Source: Coniella vitis (lineage: Eukaryota; Ascomycota; Sordariomycetes; Diaporthales; Schizoparmaceae). From it: DNA of 64,000 bases. Location of the stretch: positions 1,364,001-1,428,000 of the forward strand of contig WUJK01000003.1 of the NCBI GenBank assembly GCA_011317545.1, read 5' to 3'. Position numbers and translations under genes: made by a program. How positions within the stretch are numbered: position 1 is the stretch's first letter; every line of letters starts with the position of its first letter. Of this stretch, positions 53,729-64,000 are shown piece after piece. The notes under the pieces were generated by a model. It was not told where the DNA came from. It saw only the letters and a list, made by a program, of their open reading frames with translations, and searched no databases.

Positions 53729-54954
53729 ATGAAGTTCTCTCACGTGGCCACGGCCTTCTGCTTCTCCTCTGGCGTATTGGGAGCCGCCATTGGCCACCGT
53801 CAAGACGCCCTCGTCCAACGTCACGATCTCATTGAAATCCGTCAAGACTTTTCCATCATTGGCACTCTGAACACACTCATTGGTTCATTGGTACCAACGA
53901 TTGCCAACTATCAAAATGCAATCAGTATGTCTTTCCCTGAATGTTTTGTTGCCTGGTGACTCGGAGACACTGCTGCACCCAGCTCCGACTTGCTTTATAC
54001 ATGTCCCTGGTATCTTGAGAGTTAACGTTGTGTTCAGCTTCTGCAATTTCTGGGATCCAGAACAGCATCACTGCCCAGGCCAACGCTGTGTTGAACATCA
54101 ACGCCGTCATTTCTGCGAACCTGGTCGGCATTGCCCAGGCTCTGAACAATACTGCAATCCAGGTTATTACCACCACAACAACCGCGCTCAACAACATCAA
54201 CAAGGCTGTCACGGGCTTGGCCCAGGCCCAGATTAACCAACTTGTCTACGTCATCACCACTCTCAACAGCATCATCTCCGGCCTGCAGCTCTCTGTGGCT
54301 GCCCTCGGCAAGGTTCAGGCTCAGCTTGGCACCGCCTTCACTCAAGAACTCCAAGCCATCAGCACTTCTGCCGCACTGCTCACTGCCCCTATTGTCCAAT
54401 TTTCACAGGGCGCCATCTCAACCTTGGTCAACAGCCCACTGATCTCCCTCTCCGGCTTGCAGAACGCTGTCAGCGGTCTGGCTACAATCGTGAACAGCCT
54501 TCTCAACTCGCTCGGACTCGGCAGCATTTTTGGCACAGTCAACGGGGTCGTGGGCCTCGTCGGCTCGGTAGCAGGTGGTACTGCTAACCTAGTCGGATCG
54601 GCCCTGGGAGCTACGCTGGGCACCGTCGGCAATATTGGTGGTAGTGTCGCGGCGTCCCTCACGGGGAATCTCGGATCCGGTCTCACCGCAGCGGTCGGAG
54701 GTGCTGCTACTAGCTCTCTAGCTGGGGTCACTGGGGCTTTGGGGAGCGCTGCGAATGGCGCTGCGAATAGTGTCACTGGCGTTGCTACTGGAGTCACTGG
54801 GGCTTTGGGGAGCGCTGCGAATGGGATTTCTGGGGCTGCGAGTGGCGCTGCGAATAGTGTCACTGGCGTTGCTACTGGAGTCACTGGGGCTGTGGGAACC
54901 GTCGCTGGAGGGCTTACATCTGGCGTTGGTAGTCTTCTCGGGGGAATATTTTAA
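53729..54954 (+). CDS. Secreted Ala/Gly/Ser-rich low-complexity protein, probable cell-wall or surface protein
   Basis: Two exons, 53729-53924 and 54038-54954 (370 aa), GT-AG intron of 113 nt. MKFSHVATAFCFSSGVLGAA is a clear signal peptide. The mature part has almost no Cys, Trp or charged residues. First comes a helical region of Ala, Ile, Asn, Gln and Thr (about 45-250) with regularly spaced hydrophobics (IGTLNTLIGSLVPTIANYQ, NNTAIQVITTTTTALNNINK). Then comes a Gly/Ala/Val/Thr-rich tail (about 260-370) made of repeats such as GVTGALGSAANG and AANSVTGVATGVTG. No GPI signal is evident. The composition suggests an amphipathic surface or wall-associated protein. I do not recognise a family; HsbA-like surface-binding proteins are a possible but weak comparison. 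Confidence 0.8.
54756..54891 (+). repeat. Duplicated 49-bp unit inside the secreted-protein gene
   Basis: An identical 49-bp segment occurs at 54756-54804 and 54843-54891 (offset 87 bp, 29 codons), encoding GAANSVTGVATGVTGA twice. Near-perfect nucleotide identity means recent in-frame duplication, or ongoing slippage or gene conversion. Confidence 0.85.
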
Positions 54955-55408
54955 AACAACGCCGACTGACAAGCTCAACAACAAGGTCTCCCAAAGGGTA
55001 CTAGACCAAAGGGTGCTAGAAGTTGATAGGGGGCTTTTGGTGTTCGTCTTGGCACCGCCAGTTGCCGAGGCATTGTTGCGCCACGCGCTCAACCGCCTGG
55101 CGAGCAACAAGCTCTTAATGGTCTGAAGCTTTTTGATGCGACGTTGTCTTGAATTCTAGAGGAGCAAGCGAGGTATATGTGATTGATATATTTCAACACT
55201 GACGAAATCATACAGATATTGTTTCAATGAATTTTTGAAATTGTCTAACTTGTTGATTCGGAGCTATCAAAATTGAGTTGTTAGATGGTAAGAAGTAGGT
55301 CTAAAGTCAAGTCACTTACTCGGAGCCTCGTGCTGTGGTCACCATGGGGTGGCCACATTGCAAGCCAATTAGTCATGATCACGTGGGCTGTAGACCTATA
55401 TATATAGA
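54955..55408. other. Intergenic region downstream of the secreted-protein gene
   Basis: About 0.45 kb, probably 3' UTR followed by AT-leaning sequence. Minus-strand open frames here are antisense shadows. Confidence 0.4.
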
Positions 55409-55430
55409 AGACGCGTCTGCTTACGCGTCT
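55409..55430. repeat. Hairpin AGACGCGT / ACGCGTCT next to MITE
   Basis: Perfect 8-bp arms at 55409-55416 and 55423-55430 with a 6-nt spacer. It contains two ACGCGT words and abuts the left end of the foldback element. It may be insertion-site sequence or part of an older, longer element. Confidence 0.6.
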
Positions 55431-55435
55431 TATTA

Positions 55436-55763
55436 AGGATTCCCAGCACTGCACACTGGCTGACAAAGCCAGTGCTTGCTGACTAAGGAGACGTCACGTG
55501 CCTTCCCTCCGTATTTACACCTAGAAGCCAAACGTTTGTACGAACAGATGAGGTATCTTCTTGGCACCAGAACACGTAGTTCGCAGCGACTGAGCCGAAT
55601 ATCTATATTGCTGTAAACTGGTGTATTCTGTGTGCATCTCTGGGTAGAAAACTATCTGTTCGTAGAAGCATTTGGCTTCTAAGTGTAAATACAGAAGAAA
55701 GACACGTGACTGACTTAGTCAGCAAGTATGCTTTGTCAACCAGTGTGCAGTGCTGGGAATCCT
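55436..55763. mobile_element. Foldback MITE-like element with about 110-bp terminal inverted repeats
   Basis: The left arm 55436-55549 and right arm 55654-55763 are inverted copies starting AGGATTCCCAGCACTGCACA. They can be aligned over their whole length, with two 2-bp indels and mostly C/T-type transitions between them, enclosing about 104 bp of unique spacer. There is no ORF, so it would be non-autonomous. Flanking dinucleotides are TA on the left and CA on the right, compatible with a decayed TA duplication of Tc1/mariner/pogo-type insertion, though not proof. The transition-biased arm divergence suggests RIP-like mutation. Confidence 0.8.
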
Positions 55764-56269
55764 CATAGATAATTTCTTTATTTATATAGGTATAGAATAT
55801 ACCAGTTTATAATAATATAACTATTTAGCTTAGTTATTATCAACTACGTATTTATACTAAGAAGATACCTGCCAGAGTCTGAGGTTATTTATATATCGCT
55901 CGAAAGCAATGTGAACCCTGCGAAGTTAGTTACATTTGTAATTTGAGAGGGAAACTGGGACAACGGAAAAGAAAGGAGGAGAACTAAGTTCAGTTTACTT
56001 TTCCGGATATAACATCATGAAAGCACATCTTGAACATTGCCAAGACCCTGCTTCATACATGCGTTCTTGTATCTTGTCACTTTGCCCACCAAAACCCTGA
56101 TACTATAGTACCCCACTTAAGTGGTTTATTATTCTCATAAGCCTCATTGGCTCTAGTACAGCTGCTCGAGGTCTTTCAAACAACCTCGTCTCTCTATTCT
56201 ACCACCATGATACCCAACAGATAGTTAACCAGCCCAGCCTCAGCGCACTCTTTTCAGAGTCTGCCACGT
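55764..56269. other. AT-rich intergenic region
   Basis: About 0.5 kb rich in A/T (55770-55900), with AAGAAGATACCT at 55859-55870 being the reverse complement of AGGTATCTTCTT inside the MITE spacer (55551-55562). It otherwise holds probable 3' UTR of the PLP-enzyme gene. Confidence 0.4.
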
Positions 56270-57664
56270 TCAAGCCGTCCCGGCCCCTTCACGCTCATCC
56301 CACAGCGCCCGAAAAGCCTGCAAGAAATCCTCGCGCAAATCCTCCCACGCCTCGACACCAACACTTACCCGTAATACCGTCCGTGCCACGCTCTTGTCGC
56401 TCATGGCGCGCCATTCAATCAAGCTCTCGACGCCGCCGACGCTCGTGGCGTGGTGCAGCAAGTGCAGCTTGCTGGGCAGGCGGCGCGCGTCCTCCTCACG
56501 GCGCATCACGATGCTGAACACGGGACCCCAGCCGCGGGGCATCTGACGGCGCAACCAGCTGTTTGGATCGGCAGCTTCGGGCTGGAGGCTGGCGTGTTGG
56601 ACGCGGTCGACCAGGCGGGAGACGACGCCGTCTGCCTCATCTGATGAGGATTTCAGAGACGTGGCGAGCCATTCTACGAGGCGTGTTGCGCTTTCGCTTT
56701 GTCGCTGGACGCGAATCTCGAGTGTGCGGAGACTGCGGACGCCGAGCCAGCCTTCGAGACTCCCCATCACGCTGCCGAGGACGAGGCGTTCAGAGCGGAG
56801 TCCTTGGATCCAGTTTTGATCTTGTGTACCATGCTCACCACCACCACCATCATCATCAGCACCTTTCTGGCCATTGGAGTCGTCGTTTATGGCCGTTGGC
56901 GTGGGTGGCTTCGCGGCGATAGTAGGATGCACGGCCAACACGCCGCAAAGCAGATCACTATGCCCGCCAAAATACTTTGTCCCGCTATGTAGAACAACAT
57001 GCACCCCGAAGCGAAACGGCTCGAGCAGCGGCGGAGGTGCAAAGGTCGCGTCCACGCTCAAGTAACAACCCCTCTGGCGAGCCTTTTCCGCATACCACTC
57101 TAGGTTCCGCGCTTCACCTGTTGGGTTGAGCGGGGTCTCGACGTGGATGAGATCCCCAGTTTGCAACTTGTTCAAGTCGCCTTCGCTCTCGAGATCGAGC
57201 TTCTCAAGGCCGGTGAGCTTGGACACGAGGGCAATCACGCCATGACACCCATGGTATCCGTCGCTAATAGCGACGCGCCGCGGGTTCAAGTAGACGAGTA
57301 GAGCATGGAACGCGGCTAGGCCGCTGCCGTAGGTGAGTGCTGGACCGCCCAGGGCGGCGCTCAACAAGGCCTCGAGGCGGGTTGTGTTGGGCGCAGTGTC
57401 GCGGCTGTAAATGTGCGAGTCAAAGGGCGCCAAGGGGTCCGTATTGTCCCATTGTCTGAGCTGTAACGGGTCGTTGCTGTAGCGGAAGGTGGTGGAGGTG
57501 TGCAGAGGCGGTGCGACGGCACGGTGCGTGTTGATATAGTCGTCTGCGTGGACGGTAAGTGAGGAAAGCGAGAGGGGGTGTGTAGGGAAGTGGGAGGCGA
57601 GGGCGTTGGGGCCGGTCGTCGTGGTATCTTTGTTGCTTTCGGCGGATGCTGGTTTGGAAGCCAT
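56270..57664 (-). CDS. PLP-dependent Cys/Met-metabolism enzyme (cystathionine gamma-synthase / beta-lyase family)
   Basis: Single exon of 464 aa; ATG at 57664 (the frame upstream has only TTG). Family blocks: SLTVHADDY and VAPPLHTSTTF near 35-60, YSRDTAPNTTRLEALLSAA (80-104), YGSGLAAFHALL with the phosphate-binding region (112-123), ETPLNPTGE (176-184), VDATFAPPP (204-212) and HSGTKYFGGHSD, in which Lys 230 should hold PLP. Trans-sulfuration enzymes of this fold act on cystathionine, homocysteine or cysteine. The particular reaction cannot be fixed; resemblance is to the uncharacterised fungal cystathionine-synthase-like group. Unusual is an Asp/Gly/Gln-rich insertion of about 35 residues after the PLP loop (about 250-285). 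No organelle signal is obvious. Confidence 0.9.
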   Translation of the reverse strand: MASKPASAESNKDTTTTGPNALASHFPTHPLSLSSLTVHADDYINTHRAVAPPLHTSTTFRYSNDPLQLRQWDNTDPLAPFDSHIYSRDTAPNTTRLEALLSAALGGPALTYGSGLAAFHALLVYLNPRRVAISDGYHGCHGVIALVSKLTGLEKLDLESEGDLNKLQTGDLIHVETPLNPTGEARNLEWYAEKARQRGCYLSVDATFAPPPLLEPFRFGVHVVLHSGTKYFGGHSDLLCGVLAVHPTIAAKPPTPTAINDDSNGQKGADDDGGGGEHGTQDQNWIQGLRSERLVLGSVMGSLEGWLGVRSLRTLEIRVQRQSESATRLVEWLATSLKSSSDEADGVVSRLVDRVQHASLQPEAADPNSWLRRQMPRGWGPVFSIVMRREEDARRLPSKLHLLHHATSVGGVESLIEWRAMSDKSVARTVLRVSVGVEAWEDLREDFLQAFRALWDEREGAGTA

Positions 57665-58523
57665 CTTCAACAAAGATGGTGGCGATGTGTTTTGAAGCTT
57701 GCAGACCCTTCAAACAGCGCTTCACAACAGTATCGCTTCCAGTGACGCGAGCTTGAAACTTCTCTCAAAAGGATATCCTGGCCAGAAGAAGGGAAGAAAA
57801 AAAAAGAAGAGTCACACTCAGGTTTGTTTGGTCAAGGCAAGATTCTGCGGAAAAATGAAGGTGATTGTGTAAGCCAGCCGTATCACGTTCAACGCTGCCC
57901 CAATGTTCTAATCCAACAAGTGCGGAAGAGGGTCGCTGGCGCAACGGCCCGTTATCGGGACCGGGATCTGAGGTTCGTCATCGGCACTAGAAGCCCGTTT
58001 CGGGCGGGAAGCAGCCGCGCTGACTGGCTAACGGCGCCCATTTTCTTTTGTGGCTGAAATTGCAGATATGCAATCCCTCCATGGAGTTTCTTGCATACAC
58101 CTTGAGACTGTTGTGAATATGTTTTTATCGTATTATGTTCCAATGGGCTCCATAGGACTAGCAGAGGCCTTGTCGGCCTGGCTGTACAGTAGTTTCTATG
58201 TTATAGTTGGTCATCAAGGCATGCCGCGGAGCCATCTTTTCCAACTCGGGCGGTCGTTCGTGTGTATCCCATGTGTGTTTCCCATGTATGCATATGTTTG
58301 TGAATATAGATTTCCCATCCTTCAACACCAGCATCGATTCCGTCAGGAAGCGGAAAAAAAAAAAAGAATAAACAGTCAAAGCAGAAATCGCGTACGGAAT
58401 CAGCAGTCATATAGGTCCGTAGCAGCGCAGTTGTACGTCTGGTCCGTACTTCTTTGCGCATCACCATCGTATGCCCGCCATATCGCGCAAGAGAATCGAA
58501 TGTGCCGTGTCGACAACAGCAGC
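57665..58523. other. Intergenic region
   Basis: About 0.86 kb: probable promoter of the PLP-enzyme gene and 3' UTR of the next minus-strand gene. Poly-A tracts lie at about 57800 and 58357-58366. No coding sequence is convincing. Confidence 0.45.
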
Positions 58524-59618
58524 CTATGCTTGTACAGAAACATTGCTCATTTCCCTGGCAAAGTCCTTGTTTTCGGTTCTTGGTCGCTCCATAGCGCTCA
58601 ACTCGGCCCCCTGACCACTCTGAGCGCGCTTGCGATTGGGCAACAACGAGAATCGCGAGTTCGTCGTCGGCAACGGAGCTGCTACCGGGGAGACGACATC
58701 GTGGTCTTGATCGTGGTCTGCAAACCTTGCAAAGAAGCCTCGCTTCTTGTGTGGCTGGGGCTGCAACTGCTGCTGGTCTTGTCGCAGTTGAGCATTCTGC
58801 TTCTTTTCATCGTCATCCAGCCCGACCTCTTCGAACCCTTCGCCCTCGCCTTCCTCTACAGCCGTTGGAGCGTCTTGCTCAAAGAGCCGCTGTCGAGGCA
58901 TGCGCGGGAACCGTGCTGAGTCCATCGACCGGCGGGTGAAGCTGTCATGGGCCACGATGGGTGAGCGAGCCGAAATATCCTATTTTAATAACCACAAAAA
59001 ATGAGCATTCACTTTGGCTTCTTCAGACGAGAAATGGCGGCTTTCCGTAACGTACAAAAGAGCGGCGGTACGAATCGAAAGATTCACGCGAAATGCCAAA
59101 GGGCTCAATCTCGCCCACCTCACTCCTGGTATCGGTCGAGTTGCGCGAAAGGTAACGGCGAGGCCAGGAAGCCTTCTCTTCAGTGGGTGATGGCTAGAAC
59201 GGACATGGTTCGTCAGCTGGGCAATGCATGATGCAGGGATAAAGCAAGGCACAATTGGTAGCATACCGGCAGGTAGACTCCGCTGTCGTTGACCACTGCA
59301 TACAAGCAATTCATGCGTCAGCCCATAATGTCTCATGACGCAACGAAAGCGGTAATTAGACGCAGCATAGCGTCGTTGTATCGCTCTTTTTCTCTGAAAC
59401 TATGTGTTTGGATATGGATCGTGCGTACCACTCATCTTGTATTCGCCCGTGTCCTGGCTGCGACGACTGTTAATGCTGACGGCGGACGAGGCCTTGGACC
59501 CCACGGTGTCGACGCGCTCAAAGCCTGGCGGTGTCTTGAGTGCAGGCTCAATGGTCAATGGCGGGCGCAGACTGCCCTCGTCGGCTTGGCGACGTGCAAA
59601 GGGGTTTCGGATCGGCAT
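58524..59618 (-). CDS. Small disordered protein of unknown function, four exons
   Basis: Exons 59618-59429, 59295-59267 (29 nt), 59193-59056 and 58979-58524 (270 aa). Each junction is GT-AG and phases match: KMS-G|TG-VVNDSG, then LP|PSPTEE, then YRRSF|DISARSP. It starts MPIRNPFARR. Most of the chain is Ser/Arg-rich (SRNSTDTRSEVGEIEPFG, SRESFDSYRRSFDI), then an acidic stretch (VEEGEGEGFEEVGLDDDEK), a Gln-rich piece and a basic KKRGFFARFADHD motif. No domain, membrane span or signal peptide is recognised. Repeated RRSxD/SxRxS sites would suit regulation by basophilic kinases, but that is inference. The four short exons, none large, explain why no single long frame marks the gene. Confidence 0.8.
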
Positions 59619-62313
59619 ATTGGCTGGCTAGAAGCGCAGGAGAATGATACAGGTGACAATGCCGGAGATGTCGGAGGTGCCGGCGTCTAGGCTAGCTAGG
59701 TACAGATGGGTGGGAGGGTCGGTTCAAAGGGCGAGGAGAGAGGTCGAGGGAATCGCCAGACCGCGACAAGAGCTGCTGCTTTGTGTAAAGAATAAAGGAG
59801 CAACGGGCTGGCCAAGGAGAAGATCGAGGACAACAAGAAGACTGAGTTGTGGATGCGGTGGGAGTTGTCAGAAGAAGTAGTAGTGTCACTAGTCTGTACT
59901 CTGAATTGAACACAGGGCCGACCGACTTTCCAAATAGTGGAGACGGAGACTTGACAGGATGCCGACAGGGCGGTTGGGGGCTTCCACAGTTCGTTTTTGG
60001 GCAGCCGTTCAAATTTGTTTGGTCTCAAGCTGTTCTCGCGGATGCAGGCGCAGTGGGCCAATCGGGAGATGGAGACAGGTGCGAAGCAGTTGATGGCCAA
60101 TGCTAAGCAGTGCTGGCGCTGCAAAAGAGCCAAATTGATGAAATGGCGACGCAGGGTTTGGGTCTAATTTTGGGTCGTGCCTGGCGCAATGCAGGAGACA
60201 GTCAGCCGGGGGCGAGGCTGAAGAAAGGGTGGGCTTGAAGTGGGCTGAGTGGGTGAATGAGCCTTGGGCGATCGATGATCCTGTGGGATGGCAAAATTGG
60301 AACGGAGAGCATAAGTTGGAAGAGCAAAAGGAGGACGGGGCAAGGCCAGAGTCTGCAAATAATGCTTTTAGTATAACACTAAAGACTCGAGGGTTCTGGC
60401 TGACTGGGGCCCAAGTCAGAATGGCATCAGTTCAGGGTCCTTGCGCGTCCAAGGAACGAGGGGGATGATCTTATGCGATGTGCCTTGTGCCTTGTGCCTA
60501 GGTGTCTGGCAGGGCTGGGTATGTACTAGCCGAAGACCAGGAAATAAAAAAGAAAAACTTGTCTAGGCCAAGTGCACCGTCGGGAGACGGCACGCTGATC
60601 GGCACCTCAACCGGTTTCTGATCGTCTTTGCAATTGCCCGGTGCTAACTACGGAAACCAAGGGGAACGTACAATGAATGGTCATGCTGCATCATCATACC
60701 TTGCTCCCCTTGTAGAGGGGCAGAATGTGACGGTTCCTGCATAGTACAGCCATTGACGCCATTAATCTGCCAAGTTCACGCTCTCTCGCACTCTTGCAGC
60801 ACATGCCGTTATTATGGTATATACAAGCGGATTCCACACTTCCTCGGCTTCATCAGAATACCCATTTGAAGGGAACGTCAGGAAGAACAAAAGAAAGAAA
60901 AAAGGCCTCCGACATGGACATGTGCAGCTCCCGTGCAGAGGCACCTGACGCCTCATGCGATGCCGTGGTCTGATGGGACGCAAGATGCCACCAGTGTACA
61001 TAGTATCATCCCACAAACAGCATTTTGGGGCTGTGTCGCAGACTCGCAGCTACTACTACGTACGATACCACCAGCAAAGGTGCATTCACAGTCCATTTTT
61101 GATCTCGAAAAAAGCCCCACGTCACATCGGCCCCTCCTCACGGGATCGGTCACCATGTGGACTGCCGAACGCGAGGTCATCACCTGAAGAGCCGGAGCCG
61201 ACAAGACGCCCGTCTCCGGCGTCCTGTGCTTGGTCCCGTCCTCATCCTTATCATGCATCTTATCTCGACCGTTATCTTTATCGCTACTGCTCTTCTTATC
61301 AAGTTGGTCTCAGGGACCTGTATTATGTAACCAAAAGCAGGACCCTGACCGTAAGACGGACCAAAGCACTGCCGGGCCATGCAAATGCTACCCTTTGAGC
61401 GGTCACATATCCAGCGTTGCACAAAATACACTACCAGGTGTGTGCGACTTCTATGAAAGGATGAACGTATAGAAGCCACTCATCTCGTCGTTCGCGGCGT
61501 CGTCACAGTGGGACGCGGATACGCCTGTGACAGCGAACCTGCCTCGAAGTGCACCTGGCCACTCGGACATTGGAAGGGCCTGGCTGGCTCAGAGGTACTG
61601 TACTTGGTATTTGCCGTTACGCTGCATTATGGAAACTATTGATGTAAATATGTGCTCTGCTTATAGTATGAACACATACAAAGTATAATCAAAGACAAAC
61701 TGCGGCTTGGCTGCTACTATGGTGGCTTATAAATCTCAGCAGTCTAGATAGAAGTGTGTCGATCTTCAGGGAGCTTGTACTATATACATCTTAGCGATTG
61801 CCGGGTGGGTCCAGTCAGAAGTACCTAGCACAACCTTTACCACTTCTAATAGTACAAGCAAGCGGCGCCAGGGTACTTGAACGCTTCCCCTCGCTAGACA
61901 CGCCATGGGCACAGCCTGAATTTGGAGGAGCTGAAGTGTTCCTTCCTCAGCCGGTACTACTAATTGTTTCTGTCATCCTTTCGAATGCCTTCCAGGCGTT
62001 AAGCCGCATGGCAGATTGAATCCTGTTCCCAACGCCAAAGATTCTTGCGAGCCGACGCAGCCCAAGCATAGCGAAGCCTTCTGTCCCTGCTCCCTGTCTC
62101 GCATCACCCATCTGCTTGTGCTTTCGGATTTATCCTCGCCTCCCGCCGGGGCCCACGCTGTCCTCCGCACCGCCGTCATAGACTTTCTAGTCCGGAATTG
62201 CGTTCCGGCTATCGTACGCCCAGTTCCGGTCGGGCAGACCGAACAAACGCCCCAGATCTGCTCCGTTGCCACTGCTGCTTGCCGTGACTGGCGCCGGCCC
62301 GCCTGTTGCCACT
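59619..62313. other. Long divergent intergenic region
   Basis: About 2.7 kb between the starts of the small disordered protein and the zinc-cluster regulator. It contains CTAGCTAGGTAC near 59692, a TACATAGTA 9-mer at 60997-61005, and a CT-rich, pyrimidine-biased leader before 62314. The forward and reverse open frames are short and unlike any protein I recognise. Long upstream regions are common for regulatory genes. Confidence 0.45.
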
Positions 62314-64000
62314 ATGCCTGCGGACGACGTCGATGCCCTCATGGATGGCATGCGGGAACTTGATGACACTCTCAGCATTGAGGTGGCCGATGACGGCAAC
62401 AACAGAGTCACTCCCTCCCAAGCACAGTCTCAACCCGCCAATAACACCGGCGTGCCTAAACCCAAGCGCCTGGCATGTATGATTTGTCGCAAGAGAAAGC
62501 TCAGATGCGACGGCAACAGGCCGCGCTGCAGCACCTGCACGCGCCTCGGTCACGATTGTGCTTACGACGAGGTCAGGAGAAAGAGCGGGCCCAAGCGTGG
62601 CTATGTCAAGGCTTTAGAAGAACGACTGAGTGCGCAACACTGTTTCTTGTCGTCCTCCTTCCCTATTGCCGATTGTAGTCCCTTGTTCGACGCTCTCGAT
62701 CGTCTCAGAGACATTCCTTCGCTAACCCTGAAGGTGCGTTCCAGAACAAGTCGAGACACTGCTCAAGACTCAGGAGCCGGCTGCTGCGTCCAAGCCTGCC
62801 AGTAATGATACGCCCACTACCTCTGTCTTTCCAGATCCAATCGCGAGTACAGCCAATACACCGCCCCTGGCAAACCATGGCGTTTCGAACCCGTCCTCCT
62901 CTTCCATCAACAACATGGCCAGCTCGGGAGACCAAGACTGCTGGGACTTTCCACAAGATAACTCGCCCCGGCCCCAGCCATTGCCGCCTGGTGCCGATAC
63001 TTTTGACTTCGGCAGAATTCCCATGCAAAACAACTTTACGTGGGAAATGATAGGCCTAGGCCTTGAGGAGCCTCTGCCTCCACAAGAGTCGATCGATGAA
63101 TTGTCAGCAATACCTCCTTCCTGTACATTGGGGATGCCGACGCTGACGAGATACAACATGTAGCCACCAAATATATTTCGAGAAAATACACCCGTCTATG
63201 CCCATGATACACAAATATCGCTATCTTGCGGCCATGAATTTGTAAGTTCTTCAAGTCACTTTGCTCCTGTCACTACTCTTGAATATCAGTGGTTAATATG
63301 CTTTTTGCAGAGCTCCAGCGCAGCGACCGCCAGTCTGTCTCAGATATGCCATTTGGACACTTGCCTGCTCGGTCTCGGACAAATTCGTTTCCCTGCGAGA
63401 TCTGTTCTACCAAAGAGCGAGGAAGTATGTTGAAGCTGACTATATCAAGGGCTTCGGTGAGCACATCATATCTCTTGCACACACTCAGACGCACGTCTTG
63501 CTCGCCCAGTACGAGTTCAAGATGATGTTCTTCCCGCGAGCTTGGATGAGTACCGGCTCTGCCGTCCGCTCGGCGCAGATGTTGGGACTGCACAGACTCG
63601 ATGGGGCGGGTCTGGACGTCAAAATGTGCATTCCACCACCGCGCGATTGGACTGAGGGGGAAGAGAGGCGGCGAACCTTTTGGATGGCATTTATCGAAGA
63701 TAGATACGCTAGCATCGGTACAGGATGGCCAATGACGATCGACGAAAAGGATGTTATGACCAAGATGCCCTCTTCTGAGGATGCTTTTGAGATGAGCAGG
63801 CCGGAACAGACACAAACTCTCGCAGAGTCCATGACCCCAGCTGGCACTGCCAACATCTCCACCATGGGTGGGCTTGTCTTGATGGCATGCCTATTCGGCC
63901 GCAACCTGTTGCACCTACATCGACCGGACGTCGATGATCGAGACGACGACTTGAATGGCCAATTCTGGAAACGCCATCGAGCCTTGGACAATATTCTACT
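62314..64000 (+). CDS. Zn(II)2Cys6 fungal transcription factor, 3' end truncated by window
   Basis: Exons 62314-62629, 62745-63102, 63164-63241 and 63311 to the edge; about 480 residues visible. The binuclear zinc cluster is C55-x2-C58-x6-C65-x6-C72-x2-C75-x6-C82 (ACMICRKRKLRC core), followed by a basic linker and a short coiled coil (ALEERLKQVETLL) that typically dimerises. A Pro/Asn/Ser-rich linker leads to the fungal_trans domain. Splicing restores IYFEKIHPSMPMIHKYRYLAAMNLA there, and GLHRLDGAGLDVK plus RRRTFWMAFIEDRYASIGTG lie in the last exon. Intron 2 uses an unusual GTCAGC donor, but its branch GCTGACG and frame support it. The frame upstream of the ATG has only a TTG start. The target pathway cannot be deduced. 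Confidence 0.92.

Noticed and set aside
1..64000. CRISPR array, bacterial operon or biosynthetic gene cluster
   Set aside because: No regularly spaced direct repeats, introns throughout, and no PKS, NRPS or terpene synthase genes.

Overview
This window looks like a chromosomal segment from a filamentous ascomycete (Pezizomycotina, most likely Sordariomycetes and possibly Hypocreales). Genes carry short introns (about 49-103 nt) with GTRNGT-type donors and CTAAC/CTGAC-like branch sites, lie 0.3-5 kb apart on both strands, and encode typically fungal proteins: a Zn(II)2Cys6 regulator, a LIM-RhoGAP, Erg26, a DUF2417-type membrane hydrolase and a secreted Ala/Gly-rich wall-type protein. There are no bacterial features, no CRISPR array and no rRNA. 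I recognised no tRNA by eye. Coordinates and splice junctions were read by hand and checked for frame continuity.

Layout. 1-6178 (-): BRR2 helicase, C terminus cut by the window edge. 6688-8241 (+): coiled-coil protein of unknown function. 8390-9653 (-): replication factor C subunit Rfc2, with two MluI-type boxes in its promoter. 10629-12473 (+): an eight-exon E2 enzyme with two UBC-like domains. 13322-14704 (-): polyQ/acidic low-complexity protein. 16039-17880 (+): multi-pass alpha/beta hydrolase. 17881-19848: gene-free, with an AT-rich block next to a GC-rich, strongly self-complementary block. 19849-23529 (+): Lrg1-type LIM/RhoGAP. 24790-26014 (-): Erg26. 26522-28111 (+): unknown. 28871-29927 (-): mitochondrial-type two-HMG-box protein. 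30905-31918 (-): sedoheptulose-bisphosphatase-like enzyme. 34227-35452 (-): Tls1/C9orf78 family. 35794-36263 (+): acylphosphatase. 36428-38108 (-): Pwp1. 38626-41613 (+): Prp16. 41669-42696 (-): glutathione-transferase-like. 42697-47964: very large gene-free region. 47965-48936 (+): protein with a tandemly duplicated CRIB-like motif. 51092-51904 (-): membrane-anchored polysaccharide-deacetylase-like protein. 53729-54954 (+): secreted Ala/Gly/Ser-rich protein. 55436-55763: foldback MITE-like element. 56270-57664 (-): PLP enzyme of the cystathionine family. 58524-59618 (-): unknown four-exon gene. 62314-64000 (+): Zn2Cys6 regulator, 3' end cut.

This is mostly a housekeeping neighbourhood rather than a biosynthetic or defence cluster. 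Three genes belong to or touch spliceosome remodelling (BRR2, PRP16, and Tls1, whose family is reported to bind BRR2). Lrg1 and the CRIB-like protein both point to Rho-GTPase biology. I do not see a single new multi-gene system. The best leads are the tandem-E2 protein, the duplicated CRIB-like motif behind a 5-kb regulatory region, a 9-mer repeated about 15 times only between genes, a structured block at 18582-18702, a foldback transposon relic, and two GC-AG introns with 12- and 13-nt microexons.
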